The notes under the pieces were generated by a model that had not been told where the DNA came from, ran no database searches, and saw nothing but the letters and a program-made list of their open reading frames with translations. A stretch of DNA of 64,000 nt from Rhizobium sp. WYCCWR10014 (GTDB lineage Bacteria > Pseudomonadota > Alphaproteobacteria > Rhizobiales > Rhizobiaceae), in the NCBI RefSeq assembly GCF_001657485.1, contig NZ_LXFU01000035.1, forward strand, positions 186,001 to 250,000, written 5' to 3'. Shown here in pieces: positions 1 through 10,460 of this stretch (the stretch's first letter is position 1; each line of letters opens with the position of its first letter). The position numbers and the translations under genes were made by a program.

Positions 1-466
1 TGCGGGCACAGAGCGCATGCGCGATTTGCACCGCCGTCAGATCAGCCGTCGCATAGCTTCGCGCATAGTCGGCGATCTCGCGCGCTTGGGTCAGGCGTGG
101 GCTGTCGCCAAGGAAATGGTGCGGCGAATCCGGCGCCAACGACCAGATGCCTGATATCTCCTCCGGCAGGTCGGCAAGCAGCGGCGAGAAATCGGCGGCG
201 ATCGGCTGGCTTTCCACCTGCACCCGGGCCTGCATGCGAATGTCGAGCGTCTCGTGCGGCGCGCGCAGCATGAAGGAGGTGGTGGGATGATGGAAGAAAT
301 CGACGAAATGCGACTGCTCATCCGGCGTCGGCGAGATGGTGATCGAGCCGGCGACCAGGCGCTGCCGATTGGTCAGCGACAGCGGCATCAGGCGCATGAC
401 GTGGCGGGCGCCGGAGGCCGGCACGTCGTAGATGTAACCCATGTGGAGCGAGAGATCGTAGAGCAT
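1..466 (-). CDS. Transglutaminase-like protein, 5' part only
   Basis: This reading frame opens at an ATG (complement of 464-466), five bases after the stop of the upstream ATP-grasp gene, and runs off the left edge of the window. The visible 155 residues begin MLYDLSLHMGYIYDVPASG and contain the beta-rich N-terminal region typical of bacterial transglutaminase-like proteins, which precedes the Cys-His-Asp catalytic core. The segment ADYARSYATADLTAVQIAHA fits the helix before the catalytic cysteine; the cysteine itself is beyond the edge. The tight spacing says it is co-transcribed with the ATP-grasp/alpha-E gene. Assignment rests on family pattern and context; the catalytic half is not visible. 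Confidence 0.8.
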   Translation of the reverse strand, partial: MLYDLSLHMGYIYDVPASGARHVMRLMPLSLTNRQRLVAGSITISPTPDEQSHFVDFFHHPTTSFMLRAPHETLDIRMQARVQVESQPIAADFSPLLADLPEEISGIWSLAPDSPHHFLGDSPRLTQAREIADYARSYATADLTAVQIAHALCAR

Positions 467-471
467 CGCCG

Positions 472-2889
472 TCACCCGAGATAAGTCTGGGCGAGCAGAT
501 CGGAAAGCTGCTCCAATTCGCGCTCAAGCCGTTGATAGACCTCTACCCCCATGCCCTCCGGCGTCATCACCGCCAGCCCGGAATGGAGCCGCATCGCCTC
601 GCGGTAGAAGGGCGACATCTGGCCGTTGATCAGGGCGTTCGGCAGTTGTTCGACCTCGTGGTGGATCTCGTTCACCTGGAAGAGGACCGAGCGGGGGTTC
701 AGTGGGTCGAGCGCCAAGAGGTCGGTGACGGTCAGCCGCGCCGTGTTGACGTTGTAGCGGCGGCGGTGGGTCATGACGCTGTCGCCGATTTCGAGCAGCA
801 TGTCGAGCGCGCCGTCGGGCGCGTCCGGGCCGGACATGTGGCCGAGCAGCCGCGTCATGTGCAGGCCGCGCTCGATATAGCGGCCGAGCGAGAGGAAGCG
901 CCAGCCGGTGAAGCGATACATGTTCTCGTGCACGAGGCCGGCGAAGCCCGCAAGCTTGCGCAGAAGGATCGTCATCGCATGGCTGGCGTCGTCGCCGGCA
1001 GCCACGGTGACGTGGAAGCGGCGGGCGGTCTTGGCGAGATCGTTGAGTGCCAGCCAGCCGTCGGGCGAGAAACGGTCGCGGATGTTGCTCGCCGAATAAA
1101 CGGCGCTGTCGATGTTGCGCAGCAGTGTTTCCGGGACGGCCTCGGCGGTATCGATATCGACGGCTGTGAGATACTCGGAGACATCGGCGAGCAGCGGCTG
1201 GCTCGGATCGGCAGCTTCGGCGTAACGCGCATGCCAGGCGCGCAGGATGCGCAGTGCCCCTTCGGCGCGTTCGATGTAACGGCCGAGCCAGAACAGATTG
1301 TCGGCTGCCCGGCTCGGCAGGCTGCCCGGCATGTTGCGGGTAAAGCTGCCCTCGGCCGGCAGCAGCGTGTGGCGCTCGACCGGCTTGTCGCTGACGATCC
1401 AGACATCGGCGGCCGCTCCGCCCGACTGCATGGCGATCGCCGCGACATCGGCGCCGGAGCCGATGCGGGCAAACCCGCCGGGCATGATCTGCCAGCCGTT
1501 TTCCGTGCGGGCAGCGAAAACGCGCAGTGACATCGGCCGCGGCACGAGCTTGCCGTCCACCCAGGCGGGCGTCGTCGACAGCGTGACGACCTCCTGGCCG
1601 ACCAGTTTCGGGCCGTCCGAACTCAGCCAGTCGGTGATGGAATCCTTGGCGGCCGCACGCAGCGACGAGCCGAGCACGGACTCGCCGTTGTCGTCGAAGA
1701 AAGGTGCCCGGGAATAGGCCGGGCCGATCACCATCTTCTCGATGTTCTTTGCGACGTGCTCGCGCTCTTCCTTCTGACCGCACCACCAGGTGGCGATCGA
1801 GGGCAGTTGCAGATCCTCCCCCAGCAGACGGTGGCAGATGGTCGGCATGAAGGCCAGAAGCGCCCGGGTTTCGAGAACGCCGGTGCCGAGCGCATTGACG
1901 ATGGTGACGCTTTCGGCGCGTAGCGCTTCCACCAGGCCGGGCGTGCCGATATGCGAATTCTGGTTCAGCTCCAGCGGGTCGGCAAAGGCAGAATCGAGAC
2001 GGCGCCAGAGCACGCCGATCGGCTTCAGACCGGCGACGGTGCGCACCATGACGCGGCCCTTGACGACGGTCAGGTCCTCGCCCTCGAGCAGCATGAGACC
2101 GAGATAGCGGGCGATATAGGCGTGTTCGTAGTAGGTCTCGTTGGCGGGGCCGGGCGTCAGCACGGCGATGCGGTCGTCGCCCGAATGTTTCATGCCCTGA
2201 AGTGCGTCGCGGAAAGCGCCAAAGAAGGAGGCGAGGCGGTGGACCGGGGTTTCGGCGTAGATATCCGAGAAGGCCCGGGTCGTCGCAACGCGGCTTTCCA
2301 GCGCAAAACCGGCGCCTGACGGTGCCTGCGTCCTGTCGGCCAGCACCCACCAGTTGCCGTCAGGTCCGCGGCCGATCTCGAAGGCGCAGAAATGCAGATA
2401 ATGCCCGGAGCCCGGCCGGATGCCGGCGAGCGGGCGCTGGAATTCGGGATTGGCGGCCATCAGCGCCGGCGGCAGGACCCCTTCCTCCACCAGGCGATTG
2501 TCGCCGTAGATATCGGCAACGATCGCCTCCAGCAGGTCGGCGCGCTGGACGAGGCCCGCCGACAGCGTCTTCCACTCGCGCTCGTCGATCAGCACCGGAA
2601 TATGCGAAATCGGCCAGGCGCGTTCGCCGGTGCCCTTGCTGCCATAGGCGCGGTAGAAGACGCCGGCATCGCGCAGGTAGCGGTCGGCGCGGGCAAAACG
2701 CTCGGCGAGATCCTTTTCCGGCATCGCGCTCAGATGCGAGAGAAAACGCTGCCAGACCGGGCGGACCGCGCCTTTGTTGTCGACCATCTCGTCAGCGGTG
2801 CCAGGAAGCGGCGCATAGTCGAAGGCCACACCCTTTCCGATGCGGTCCTCTGCCTCTCCCCTGCGCTCCGCTGCCGGCCTCTTACCCAT
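472..2889 (-). CDS. Circularly permuted ATP-grasp / alpha-E domain fusion protein
   Basis: Predicted peptide-bond-forming (amidoligase) protein of about 805 residues. The N-terminal half, starting near FDYAPLPGTADEM, is a circularly permuted type 2 ATP-grasp domain (roughly residues 25-480, with the DLTVVKGRVMVRTVAGLKPI strand region). The C-terminal third, from about SRAADNLFWLGRYIERAEG, is an all-helical alpha-E domain with the repeated LGRYIERG signature. In many bacteria these are two genes; here they are fused. The first in-frame start is a TTG at 2892; I chose the ATG at 2889 because the frame needs a start before the conserved FDYAPLPG motif. It sits between two transglutaminase-like genes on the same strand, a context described for predicted peptide-modification systems. 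Substrate and product are unknown. Confidence 0.9.
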   Translation of the reverse strand: MGKRPAAERRGEAEDRIGKGVAFDYAPLPGTADEMVDNKGAVRPVWQRFLSHLSAMPEKDLAERFARADRYLRDAGVFYRAYGSKGTGERAWPISHIPVLIDEREWKTLSAGLVQRADLLEAIVADIYGDNRLVEEGVLPPALMAANPEFQRPLAGIRPGSGHYLHFCAFEIGRGPDGNWWVLADRTQAPSGAGFALESRVATTRAFSDIYAETPVHRLASFFGAFRDALQGMKHSGDDRIAVLTPGPANETYYEHAYIARYLGLMLLEGEDLTVVKGRVMVRTVAGLKPIGVLWRRLDSAFADPLELNQNSHIGTPGLVEALRAESVTIVNALGTGVLETRALLAFMPTICHRLLGEDLQLPSIATWWCGQKEEREHVAKNIEKMVIGPAYSRAPFFDDNGESVLGSSLRAAAKDSITDWLSSDGPKLVGQEVVTLSTTPAWVDGKLVPRPMSLRVFAARTENGWQIMPGGFARIGSGADVAAIAMQSGGAAADVWIVSDKPVERHTLLPAEGSFTRNMPGSLPSRAADNLFWLGRYIERAEGALRILRAWHARYAEAADPSQPLLADVSEYLTAVDIDTAEAVPETLLRNIDSAVYSASNIRDRFSPDGWLALNDLAKTARRFHVTVAAGDDASHAMTILLRKLAGFAGLVHENMYRFTGWRFLSLGRYIERGLHMTRLLGHMSGPDAPDGALDMLLEIGDSVMTHRRRYNVNTARLTVTDLLALDPLNPRSVLFQVNEIHHEVEQLPNALINGQMSPFYREAMRLHSGLAVMTPEGMGVEVYQRLERELEQLSDLLAQTYLG

Positions 2890-2929
2890 CAAAACTGAAA
2901 CCCTAACCCCCCGGCCCTAACCTTCGGCC

Positions 2930-5900
2930 TTAAATTCCGGCGGGCCGCCGCAGATCCAGCGTCAGCGGGAATTCAAGCGAACCCGTCTCGGCGCGCGGGA
3001 TATAACCGCCCGCCGTATGTCCCCACGGCTCGAAGCGGGCGAGCCGCCTTGCTTCCGCCTCGTTGCCGTTGACCGGGAAGGTGTCATAGGTCCGGCCGCC
3101 CGGATGGGCAACATGATAGATGCAGCCACCGATCGAACGCTTCGACCATGTATCATAAATGTCAAAAGTCAAAGGCGTGTTGATCGGCAGAACGGGATGC
3201 AGACCGGAGGACGGCTGCCACGCCTTGTAACGGACGCCGGTGACCGACACGCCAGCGGTGCCGGTCGGCGTCAGCGGCAGGGTGCGGCCATTGCAGGTGA
3301 CGGTGTAACGCGCGGTATTGCTGGTTTCGAGCCGCACCTGAAGACGTTCGACGGAGCTGTCGACGTAGCGGACGGTGCCGCCCGGCGCACCTTCCTCGCC
3401 CATCACATGCCATGGCTCCAGCGCCTGGCGCAGTTCCAGCTTCGAGCCCTCGTATTCGACTTCGCCGCAGAAGGGGAAGCGGAATTCGAGCTGGGCCTTG
3501 AACCATTCCGGGCTGACGTCGAAGCCGTTTTCGCGAAGGTCGGCAAGCACGTCGAGGAAATCGGCCCAGACGAAATGCGGCAGCATGAAGCGATCGTGCA
3601 GGGTCGTGCCCCAGCGGACGAATTTGCCGTCGACCGGGTTGACCCAGAAGCGGGCGATCAGCGCCCGCACCAGCAATTGCTGGGCAAGCGACATGCGCGC
3701 GTTCGGCGGCATCTCGAAGCCACGGAACTCGATGAGGCCGAGCCGTCCGGTCGGGCCGTCGGGCGAGAACAGCTTGTCGATGCAGATCTCGGCGCGGTGG
3801 GTGTTGCCGGTGACATCGGTCAAAAGGTTGCGGAACAGGCGGTCGACGAGCCAGGGCAGCGGCTGCTGGCCGCGGCCGGGAGCTCCGATCTGCGCCATGG
3901 CAATCTCCAACTCGTAGAGAGTGTCGTGGCGAGCCTCGTCGATGCGCGGCGCCTGACTGGTCGGGCCGATGAACATGCCGGAGAAGAGGTAGGAAAGCGA
4001 GGGATGGCGCTGCCAGTGGAGGATCACGCTCTTCAAGAGGTCGGGACGGCGCAGGAATGGGCTGTTGTTCGGATTGGCCGCGCCTACGACGACATGGTTG
4101 CCGCCGCCGGTGCCGGTATGGCGACCGTCGATCATGAACTTGTCGGCGCCGAGCCGGGTGGCGCGGGCCTCCTCGTAGATCGCCGTGGTGATGTCGACGC
4201 AGTCCTTCCAGTTCGAGGCCGGATGAATGTTGACCTCGATGACCCCGGGATCCGGGGCGACGCGAATGACGTTGATGCGCTCGTCCTGCGGCGGCGGATA
4301 ACCCTCGATATGGACGGGAAGCTTGAGCTCGGTGGCGGCATTTTCGGCTGCGGCGATCAGCTCGAGATAATCCTCGATGCGTTCGACCGGCGGCATGAAG
4401 ACGCAGAGCCTGCCGTCGCGCGGCTCGACCGACATGGCGGTGCGCACGGCGCCGCGGAGTTCGCCGAGCGTCTGTTCGATCCGGCCGCGATTGCTCTCGT
4501 CGGCATGGAAAGAGGCTTCCGGCATGGCCCGGCCGGCCGGTACGAAGACATCCGGCAGCGGTTCGCGCGGGATCGTCGGATCGGCCGGGTGGATATAGGG
4601 ATAACGCGCCGGGGGAACATAGGGCAGCGTGCCGAGCGGCAGGCGGTAACCGATCGGACTGTCGCCCGGGACGAGGAAGATCTTGCCGCGGCGGGTGCGC
4701 CATTTCTCGCTGACCCAGACTCGGCTTTCGGCTGCTTTGGCGTTCCACGCCTGGACAGGAAGGATGTAACCGGTCGCGACGGTCAGGCCGCGGGCGAAGA
4801 CGCGGGCGATGCGGTTGCGTTCCTCAGGATCCTTCAGCTTCGAATTCGCCGGATCGACATTTTCGGGAAGGTTGCCTTCCTTGATGATCCAGTCGGCCGG
4901 ATCTTCATAGGCGGGCTGCACCATGTCAGGCTTGATCGCCAGTTCCTTAGCGATTGCCGTCAGGAGCTTCTCGGCATCCTCGGCGGTGACGCCGGTATCC
5001 TTGCCTTCGGCGGCGACCAGATCGAGGTTCTGCCAGACCGGCTTGCCGTCGCGGCGCCAGTAGAGCGAGAAGGTCCAGCGCGGCAGGCTTTCGCCCGGAT
5101 ACCATTTGCCCTGGCCGTAATGCAGGAAACCGCCGGGGGCGAAGCGTTCTTGCAGCTTGCGGATCAGGATGTCGGCCTTTTCGCGCTTGGTCGGGCCGAC
5201 CGCGGCGGTGTTCCACTCCTCGGACTGGAAATCGTCGATCGAAACGAAGGTCGGCTCGCCGCCCATCGTCAGATGCACGTCCTCGGCTTCGAGGACGCGG
5301 TCGACCTTCTCGCCGAGTTCGTTGAGCTCCTCCCAGCTTTCATCGGAGAAGGGCTTGGTGATGCGCGGGTGCTCGGCGACGCGCGAGACCTTCATGTCGA
5401 AGGCGAATTCGGTTTCGGCCTCTCCGAAATAACCGCCGGAAATCGGAGCGGCGGTGCGGTAATGCGGCGTGGCGGCAAGCGGGATGTGGCTTTCGCCGGT
5501 CAGCAGGCCGGACGTCGGATCGAGGCCGACCCAGCCGGCGCCGGGCAGATAGACCTCGGCCCAGGCGTGCAGGTCGGTGAAATCGACTTCGGTGCCGGAG
5601 GGACCGTCGAGCGCCTTCAGGTCCGGCGTCAGCTGGATGAGGTAGCCGGAGACGAAGCGGGCGGCAAGGCCGAGATGGCGAAGGATCTGGACGAGCAGCC
5701 AGCTGGTGTCGCGACAGGAGCCCTTGGCGCTTTCCAGCGTTTCTTCAGGCGTCTGCACGCCGGTTTCCATGCGGATGACATAGCCGATCTGCCGCTGCAG
5801 GCGGGCATTCAGACCGACGACCATGTCGACCGTCGGCTGGTCGGGCGACCAGTCGAGCGTCGGCAGCAGCGCCTTGAGGCGCGGACCGGCCGGCTCCGGC

Positions 5901-6256
5901 GTCATGTAGATCGACAGATCCTCCTGGATCGTTTCAGGGTATCCGAAGGGCCACTTGGTTGCCTCTTCCTCGACGAAGAAGTCGAAGGGATTGTAGACCG
6001 TCATGTCGGCGACGAGATCGACCTCGATCTTGAACTCCGTCACCGGATCCGGAAAGACGTAGCGGGCAAGGTAATTGCCGTATGGATCCTGCTGCAGGTT
6101 GACGAAATGGTTGGAGGGCGTGACCTTCAGCGAGTGGCTGAGCACCCGTGTCTTCGAATGCGAGGCAGGTTTCAGTCTGATGATCTGTGGGCCGAGGCGG
6201 ACCGGCCTGTCATAGGTGTAATGCGTCAGATGATAGATGCTGGCTTTGATCGACAT
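2930..6256 (-). CDS. Transglutaminase-like protein with DUF2126 C-terminal half
   Basis: Large (1108 residues) two-part protein. Residues 1-290 are a bacterial transglutaminase-like module with N-terminal beta domain and a complete papain-type triad: Cys181 in [10 protein letters not shown], His230 in [12 protein letters not shown], Asp246 in [10 protein letters not shown]. The remaining about 800 residues match the DUF2126 family usually fused to it, with conserved blocks such as [28 protein letters not shown] and [15 protein letters not shown]. The family is thought to act as a peptidase or amide-exchanging enzyme on a peptide made by the neighbouring ATP-grasp protein, but no substrate is established. 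The gene is 40 bases upstream of the ATP-grasp gene on the same strand, consistent with one operon that starts here. The start ATG precedes a typical [15 protein letters not shown] opening. Confidence 0.9.
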   Translation of the reverse strand: MSIKASIYHLTHYTYDRPVRLGPQIIRLKPASHSKTRVLSHSLKVTPSNHFVNLQQDPYGNYLARYVFPDPVTEFKIEVDLVADMTVYNPFDFFVEEEATKWPFGYPETIQEDLSIYMTPEPAGPRLKALLPTLDWSPDQPTVDMVVGLNARLQRQIGYVIRMETGVQTPEETLESAKGSCRDTSWLLVQILRHLGLAARFVSGYLIQLTPDLKALDGPSGTEVDFTDLHAWAEVYLPGAGWVGLDPTSGLLTGESHIPLAATPHYRTAAPISGGYFGEAETEFAFDMKVSRVAEHPRITKPFSDESWEELNELGEKVDRVLEAEDVHLTMGGEPTFVSIDDFQSEEWNTAAVGPTKREKADILIRKLQERFAPGGFLHYGQGKWYPGESLPRWTFSLYWRRDGKPVWQNLDLVAAEGKDTGVTAEDAEKLLTAIAKELAIKPDMVQPAYEDPADWIIKEGNLPENVDPANSKLKDPEERNRIARVFARGLTVATGYILPVQAWNAKAAESRVWVSEKWRTRRGKIFLVPGDSPIGYRLPLGTLPYVPPARYPYIHPADPTIPREPLPDVFVPAGRAMPEASFHADESNRGRIEQTLGELRGAVRTAMSVEPRDGRLCVFMPPVERIEDYLELIAAAENAATELKLPVHIEGYPPPQDERINVIRVAPDPGVIEVNIHPASNWKDCVDITTAIYEEARATRLGADKFMIDGRHTGTGGGNHVVVGAANPNNSPFLRRPDLLKSVILHWQRHPSLSYLFSGMFIGPTSQAPRIDEARHDTLYELEIAMAQIGAPGRGQQPLPWLVDRLFRNLLTDVTGNTHRAEICIDKLFSPDGPTGRLGLIEFRGFEMPPNARMSLAQQLLVRALIARFWVNPVDGKFVRWGTTLHDRFMLPHFVWADFLDVLADLRENGFDVSPEWFKAQLEFRFPFCGEVEYEGSKLELRQALEPWHVMGEEGAPGGTVRYVDSSVERLQVRLETSNTARYTVTCNGRTLPLTPTGTAGVSVTGVRYKAWQPSSGLHPVLPINTPLTFDIYDTWSKRSIGGCIYHVAHPGGRTYDTFPVNGNEAEARRLARFEPWGHTAGGYIPRAETGSLEFPLTLDLRRPAGI

Positions 6257-6358
6257 ATTTCTCTTTTTATCCGGCTCGCATCGTCGTGCGGCTTGCTGTT
6301 CCCGAAATCAGTGTGTGCAATGCAGCGAAAGAAAGCAAGGCGGAAAGGTCGACGGTTT

Positions 6359-7741
6359 TTACGCTGCCTTGGCAAAGGTAACCGCCGCCTTCAGGCCCTT
6401 GCCGTCCGTACCCGGCTCCAGCGTCAGGGCGGCATTGAAAAGATTGGCGATTTCTTCGACGATCGGCAGGCCGAGGCCGGCGCCGGGCGCACCCGACTCA
6501 TTGCCGCGCGAAAAGCGCCGGCGCACCGCCTCCAGCTTCTCGGGCGGAATGCCGGGACCGTTGTCTTCGACTTCGAGGCGGATCGTCTCGGACGCGGCGA
6601 TGATACGAACGGTGACCTCAGCTCCCTTGCCGGCATAGGCGATGGCATTGCCGGCAAGGTTGCGCAGCATTTCGCCGATCAGCAGCGGCTCGGCGCGGAC
6701 CATTGCCGGGCTCTCGCCCTCGAAGCCGAGATCGATGCCGGCGACGGCGGCCGTCGGGATCTGCTCGCCGGTGATTTCCTGGGCGATGGCGGCGAGATCG
6801 ATGGCGGAAGCGGTCAGCGCCTCCTTAGCAGTGGCAGCGTCGATCTTGGCCATCAGGAGAAGCTGGGCAAGGATGCGCTCGGCGTGCGCTACCGCCTGGT
6901 CGCCCTTCAGTGCTGCCGTCTGCGCCTCATCAAGCGAGCCGGCACGGGCGGAAAGGGCGAGCTGGGTGCGGATGATCGCCAGCGGGGTGCGCAACTGATG
7001 GCTGGCATTGCCGGTGAAATGGCGGAGCGCATCGAGCGCCGATTGCAGGCGGACCATGAAGGAATTTACCGTATCGACCAGCGGCTCGACCTCGCTCGGC
7101 ACGGTCTGCTTAATCGGATGCAGGTCATCGGGGCTGCGTTCGCCGATGGCGTCGCCGAGCTTGTAGAGCGGGCGCAGAGCCACCGTGACCGAGATCCAGA
7201 CGATAACGGCCGCGCCCGCGATCATGAAGGCGAGACGGAGTGCGGATCGGACGAGGATCGCCTGCGCCAACTGCCGGCGGGCGATGGTGGTTTCGGCGAC
7301 CGTCACCACGAAGGGCACGGAGCGGATGCCCGTCGAGGCCGAGCGCTCGAGTGTGGCGATGCGGATCGGCTCGCCGCGGAAGCTATCGTCGGCGAAGGCG
7401 GCGGCATCGCCCGGCGTCTTCTTGAGGACCGGCAGAGACTGGTAGCCGGTGATGAATTGGCCCGGCGGGCCGTCGACGCGATAGAAGACGCGATCCTGCG
7501 CGGCCGAAGTCAGCATCTCAAGTGCAACATAGGGGATATCGACCTGCAGCGTGCCGTCCTCGGCGACGACGACGCGCTCGGCAATCGCCAGCGCGGAACC
7601 GGCGAGCACGCGGTCGGAGACGATATTGGAGGTCTGGACCGCCTCGCGATAGGTATCGGCGAGTGCCAGCGTGCCGATGACGGCGGTGGAGACGAGCAAC
7701 CAGAAGAGCAGCCGGCGCCTGAGCGAATAGGCGGCTTTCAT
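6359..7741 (-). CDS. tctE: Sensor histidine kinase, TctE type
   Basis: Membrane-bound histidine kinase (460 residues) of a two-component system. It has a first membrane helix at about residues 10-28, a periplasmic TctE-like sensor domain (about 30-160), a second helix (about 165-188), a HAMP-like stretch, the H-box with phospho-acceptor His248 in NASHQLRTPLAII, and the ATPase motifs VEDNGPGIPPEKL and GAGLGLPIVEEI. Its start overlaps the tctD stop by four bases, so the two are translationally coupled. A tctCBA transport operon lies about 6 kb away on the other strand, which fits the known TctD/TctE control of tricarboxylate uptake. The actual ligand cannot be read from the sequence. Confidence 0.88.
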   Translation of the reverse strand: MKAAYSLRRRLLFWLLVSTAVIGTLALADTYREAVQTSNIVSDRVLAGSALAIAERVVVAEDGTLQVDIPYVALEMLTSAAQDRVFYRVDGPPGQFITGYQSLPVLKKTPGDAAAFADDSFRGEPIRIATLERSASTGIRSVPFVVTVAETTIARRQLAQAILVRSALRLAFMIAGAAVIVWISVTVALRPLYKLGDAIGERSPDDLHPIKQTVPSEVEPLVDTVNSFMVRLQSALDALRHFTGNASHQLRTPLAIIRTQLALSARAGSLDEAQTAALKGDQAVAHAERILAQLLLMAKIDAATAKEALTASAIDLAAIAQEITGEQIPTAAVAGIDLGFEGESPAMVRAEPLLIGEMLRNLAGNAIAYAGKGAEVTVRIIAASETIRLEVEDNGPGIPPEKLEAVRRRFSRGNESGAPGAGLGLPIVEEIANLFNAALTLEPGTDGKGLKAAVTFAKAA

Positions 7742-8415
7742 GAGGCCTCGGGCAGCTTGTCGAGATAATAGCCGATGCCGCGGGCGGTCTTGACGGTCAG
7801 GCCGTGCGGCGACAGGCGCTTACGCAGGCGGCTGACATATTGCTCGATGGCGTTTGCGGAAATGTCGTCGTCGAAGGCCGTCAGCGATTGAATGATCGCC
7901 TCCTTTGCGACGACCTTGCCGGCCCGCATGAAGAGGATTTCGAGCAGGCCGAGCTCGCGGGCGGGAATATCGAGCGGCGTGGCGCCTGATGAAAAGGTGC
8001 GGGAATTGAGATCGAAGGAGATGCCGCCGAAGCCGACTGTCGCCGAGCGCAGCCCGGCCTGGCGGCGCAGCAGCACGCGCACGCGGGCCTCGAATTCGGC
8101 AATATCGAAAGGCTTGATCAGATAATCGTCAGCGCCGAGATCGAGCCCCTTCACCCGCTCTTCCGGCGTGCCGCGCGCGGTCAGGATGAGGACGGCCGCC
8201 TGGTTCTGCCGGGCGCGCATGGCGCGCAGCACGTCGAGCCCGTCCATCTCTGGCAGGTTGAGGTCGAGGATCACCAGATCGAAATTCTCCGCGGCGATGA
8301 CCGCATTGGCAGACGCCCCATCATGGACGACATCGACGGCATGGCCCGTGCCGCGCAAGATCGCCGACAGGCCGTCTGCCAGCGCGATATTGTCTTCGGT
8401 GAGCAGGATGCGCAC
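7738..8415 (-). CDS. tctD: Response regulator, OmpR family, TctD type
   Basis: DNA-binding response regulator of 225 residues, partner of the adjacent kinase. The receiver domain carries the acidic pocket (EDN near residue 7), phospho-acceptor Asp51 in LVILDLNLPEMDG and the conserved Lys in DDYLIKPFD. A winged-helix output domain follows (residues about 125-220, with ISANAIEQYVSRLRKRL). The start codon is GTG at 8413-8415, preceded by GGGGAAACATCC as ribosome site. It is first in the tctDE operon. Likely target: the tctCBA operon, inferred from family precedent and proximity only. Confidence 0.9.
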   Translation of the reverse strand: MRILLTEDNIALADGLSAILRGTGHAVDVVHDGASANAVIAAENFDLVILDLNLPEMDGLDVLRAMRARQNQAAVLILTARGTPEERVKGLDLGADDYLIKPFDIAEFEARVRVLLRRQAGLRSATVGFGGISFDLNSRTFSSGATPLDIPARELGLLEILFMRAGKVVAKEAIIQSLTAFDDDISANAIEQYVSRLRKRLSPHGLTVKTARGIGYYLDKLPEAS

Positions 8416-8483
8416 GGATGTTTCCCCAGTTTTTCAAGGGAGATTACAGAGATGAAGCAGGGATGTCACAGCGATTTTCAAGC

Positions 8484-8565
8484 TTACAGCGCCGCGCGTC
8501 CTTCAGGCGCGCAAAGGACGCTGTAACACTTTGAAACCACGCATCGTGCTTCGGGCCGATGCGCT
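8484..8565. repeat. Dispersed palindromic repeat, copy 1
   Basis: The segment contains TTACAGCG near its left end, the complement CGCTGTAA further right, and an inner GCGCG palindrome; it then continues as CACTTTGAAACCACGCATCGTGC. In inverse orientation the same block recurs at 58022-58130 and, more diverged, at 16908-16980. It fills the gap between the tctD start and the cyclase gene. I read it as one member of a small family of non-coding dispersed repeats; it may also serve as a terminator for the cyclase gene. Confidence 0.6.
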
Positions 8566-8591
8566 ACTGAACGGCCGGGAAAAGCTCAACC

Positions 8592-10460
8592 TCAGCTCCC
8601 GGTCCTTTCCATCCGCTCGCGCTGCGTCATCGCGGCGGTGAGCAGTTTCCGGAAGCGGGGATCGTCGCGGATGTTGTCGAGATCGGAATCATTGTCGAAC
8701 CATTTGATATGGTAGACGGAGCTGTTCGGCAGCAGCTTCTGCAGCAGATCGATCGCCTGGTCGACGTCGCCGAGGACGGAGTAGACGCAAGCGAGATTGT
8801 ACTGCGCGACGATGTCGTCGGGATCGATGGCGATTGCGCGGTCGGCCCAGTCGCGGGCCCTTGCCGCGTCGCCCATATGGGCAAGCGCCAGCGCGCCGCG
8901 ATGGGCGGGGCCGGAATTTTCCGGATTGAGGTTGAGGGCGCGTTCGGCACGCAGCAGGCCGAGGCGCGCCCAGTTTTCCGTATCCAGCACCCGGCCGAGC
9001 GAGCGATAGGCGGACATCAGATGGATCGGCGAGACGTAGTCATCAGGGCGGATTGCGGCGGCGCGGGTGAAATATTGCACGGATTCGGCGAAGTTTCCGT
9101 GCATGAAGAAGAACCGGGCATAGTGGAAATTCGCCTCGAAGAGGTTCGGATCGAGCGCCAATGCACGTTCGAAGGCTGCCGCCGCCCTATCGTCATAGCC
9201 GCTCTGATGCAAAGCGAGACCATGGGAGGCGTGGGCTTCTGGAAGGTCAGGATCAAGCGCCAGGGCGCGGGCGCTCATGTCGAGGATGCGCCTTAGCGGC
9301 ACGTCGTCAGGCGCCCAATCGCGGATCGCCGCGTCGCAATCGGCGATGCCGGCATAGGCGCGGGCATAATCCGGATCGAGCTCGACCGCCTTGCAGAACA
9401 TGCGTCTTGCGAGTTGGAGATAGGATTTGGTCCAGGTGTGGGAGAGCTGGCGGCCCCTGAGGTAATAGGTATAGGCCTCGACATTGGCGGTCGGCTCAGT
9501 CGCAATCGCCTTCTTCTCTTCGGGCAGCAGACGCACCTTCAACTGGCCGACGATCGCATGGGTGATCTCGTCCTGGATGGCGAAGATGTCGGTCATGTCG
9601 CGGTCGTAACGCTCAGCCCAGAGATGGTCGCCATTGGCGGTGTCGATCAACTGGCCGGAAATGCGCACGCGATTGCCGACGATGCGCACACTTCCCTCGA
9701 GCACGTAGCGCACACCAAGCTCCTGGGCGAGCCGCTTCACTTTCACCGATATGCCCTTGTAGGTGAAAATGGTGTTGCGCGGCACGACGTGCAGGCTGGA
9801 GATCTTGGAGAGATCGGTGATGATGTCTTCGGTGATGCCGTCGGAGAAATAATCCTGATCAGCATCGCCGCTCATATTGGTGAAGGGCAGCACGGCGATG
9901 AAGCAGGTATTGCGGTTCTGCGCCACCAATCTGGCGGAGGAAGGTGGCGCCAAGCTGACGGTATAGACCTGAACGGGCTGCCTGATGTTCTTCAGCATAT
10001 GTTCGCCGATGAATTCGAAGCCAAGATTGAGCCGCGAACCGACCTGGTCGCGCACGGAGGCCGACACGGCGATGCCGCCCGGCGCTGCGATACGCTCAAG
10101 CCTGGCGGCGAGATTGACGCCGTCTCCGAATATGTCGCCGTTCTCAACCACGACGTCGCCGAGATTGATGCCGATACGGAATTCGACGCGCTCGTCCTTG
10201 GGAACGTTCTCGTTACGGGCCGCCATGCTGCGCTGGATTTCGGCGGCACAGGCGACCGCATTCACCACGCTCTGGAATTCCGCAAGGATGCCGTCGCCGG
10301 TGAGCTTGACGATCCGGCCCTTGTAGTCTGAAATACGAATGTCGACCAGCTCGCAGCGATGGCGGTTCAGCGCCTGCAACGTGCCGGATTCATCGATGCC
10401 CATCAGTCGGCTGTAGCCGACGACGTCTGCAGCAAGAATAGCGCTCAGTCGTCGTTCCAT
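8592..10460 (-). CDS. Class III adenylate/guanylate cyclase with TPR repeats
   Basis: Soluble protein of about 622 residues. The N-terminal domain (about 1-165) is a class III nucleotide cyclase catalytic domain: LSAILAADVVGYSRLM carries the first metal-binding Asp, VKLTGDGILAEF the second, and FRIGINLGDVVVENGDIFG follows. The middle (about 185-320) is the region often found behind such cyclases, beginning FIAVLPFTNMSGDADQDYFS. The C-terminal half is a tetratricopeptide array (for example YARAYAGIADCDAAI, LALDPDLPEAHASHG, IAIDPDDIVAQYNLA). Rhizobia carry many such cyclases, most of unknown input. An in-frame ATG lies 12 bases upstream at 10472; I prefer the one at 10458-10460, behind GGGAGGGGTC. 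Confidence 0.88.
   Translation of the reverse strand: MERRLSAILAADVVGYSRLMGIDESGTLQALNRHRCELVDIRISDYKGRIVKLTGDGILAEFQSVVNAVACAAEIQRSMAARNENVPKDERVEFRIGINLGDVVVENGDIFGDGVNLAARLERIAAPGGIAVSASVRDQVGSRLNLGFEFIGEHMLKNIRQPVQVYTVSLAPPSSARLVAQNRNTCFIAVLPFTNMSGDADQDYFSDGITEDIITDLSKISSLHVVPRNTIFTYKGISVKVKRLAQELGVRYVLEGSVRIVGNRVRISGQLIDTANGDHLWAERYDRDMTDIFAIQDEITHAIVGQLKVRLLPEEKKAIATEPTANVEAYTYYLRGRQLSHTWTKSYLQLARRMFCKAVELDPDYARAYAGIADCDAAIRDWAPDDVPLRRILDMSARALALDPDLPEAHASHGLALHQSGYDDRAAAAFERALALDPNLFEANFHYARFFFMHGNFAESVQYFTRAAAIRPDDYVSPIHLMSAYRSLGRVLDTENWARLGLLRAERALNLNPENSGPAHRGALALAHMGDAARARDWADRAIAIDPDDIVAQYNLACVYSVLGDVDQAIDLLQKLLPNSSVYHIKWFDNDSDLDNIRDDPRFRKLLTAAMTQRERMERTGS

Noticed and set aside
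3017..7768. A 1583-codon open frame on the plus strand opposite the transglutaminase and tctE genes.
   Set aside because: It is antisense to two well-supported genes in a high-GC genome; the translation is Arg/Asp/Gly-rich with no motif and no ribosome site. A typical shadow frame.
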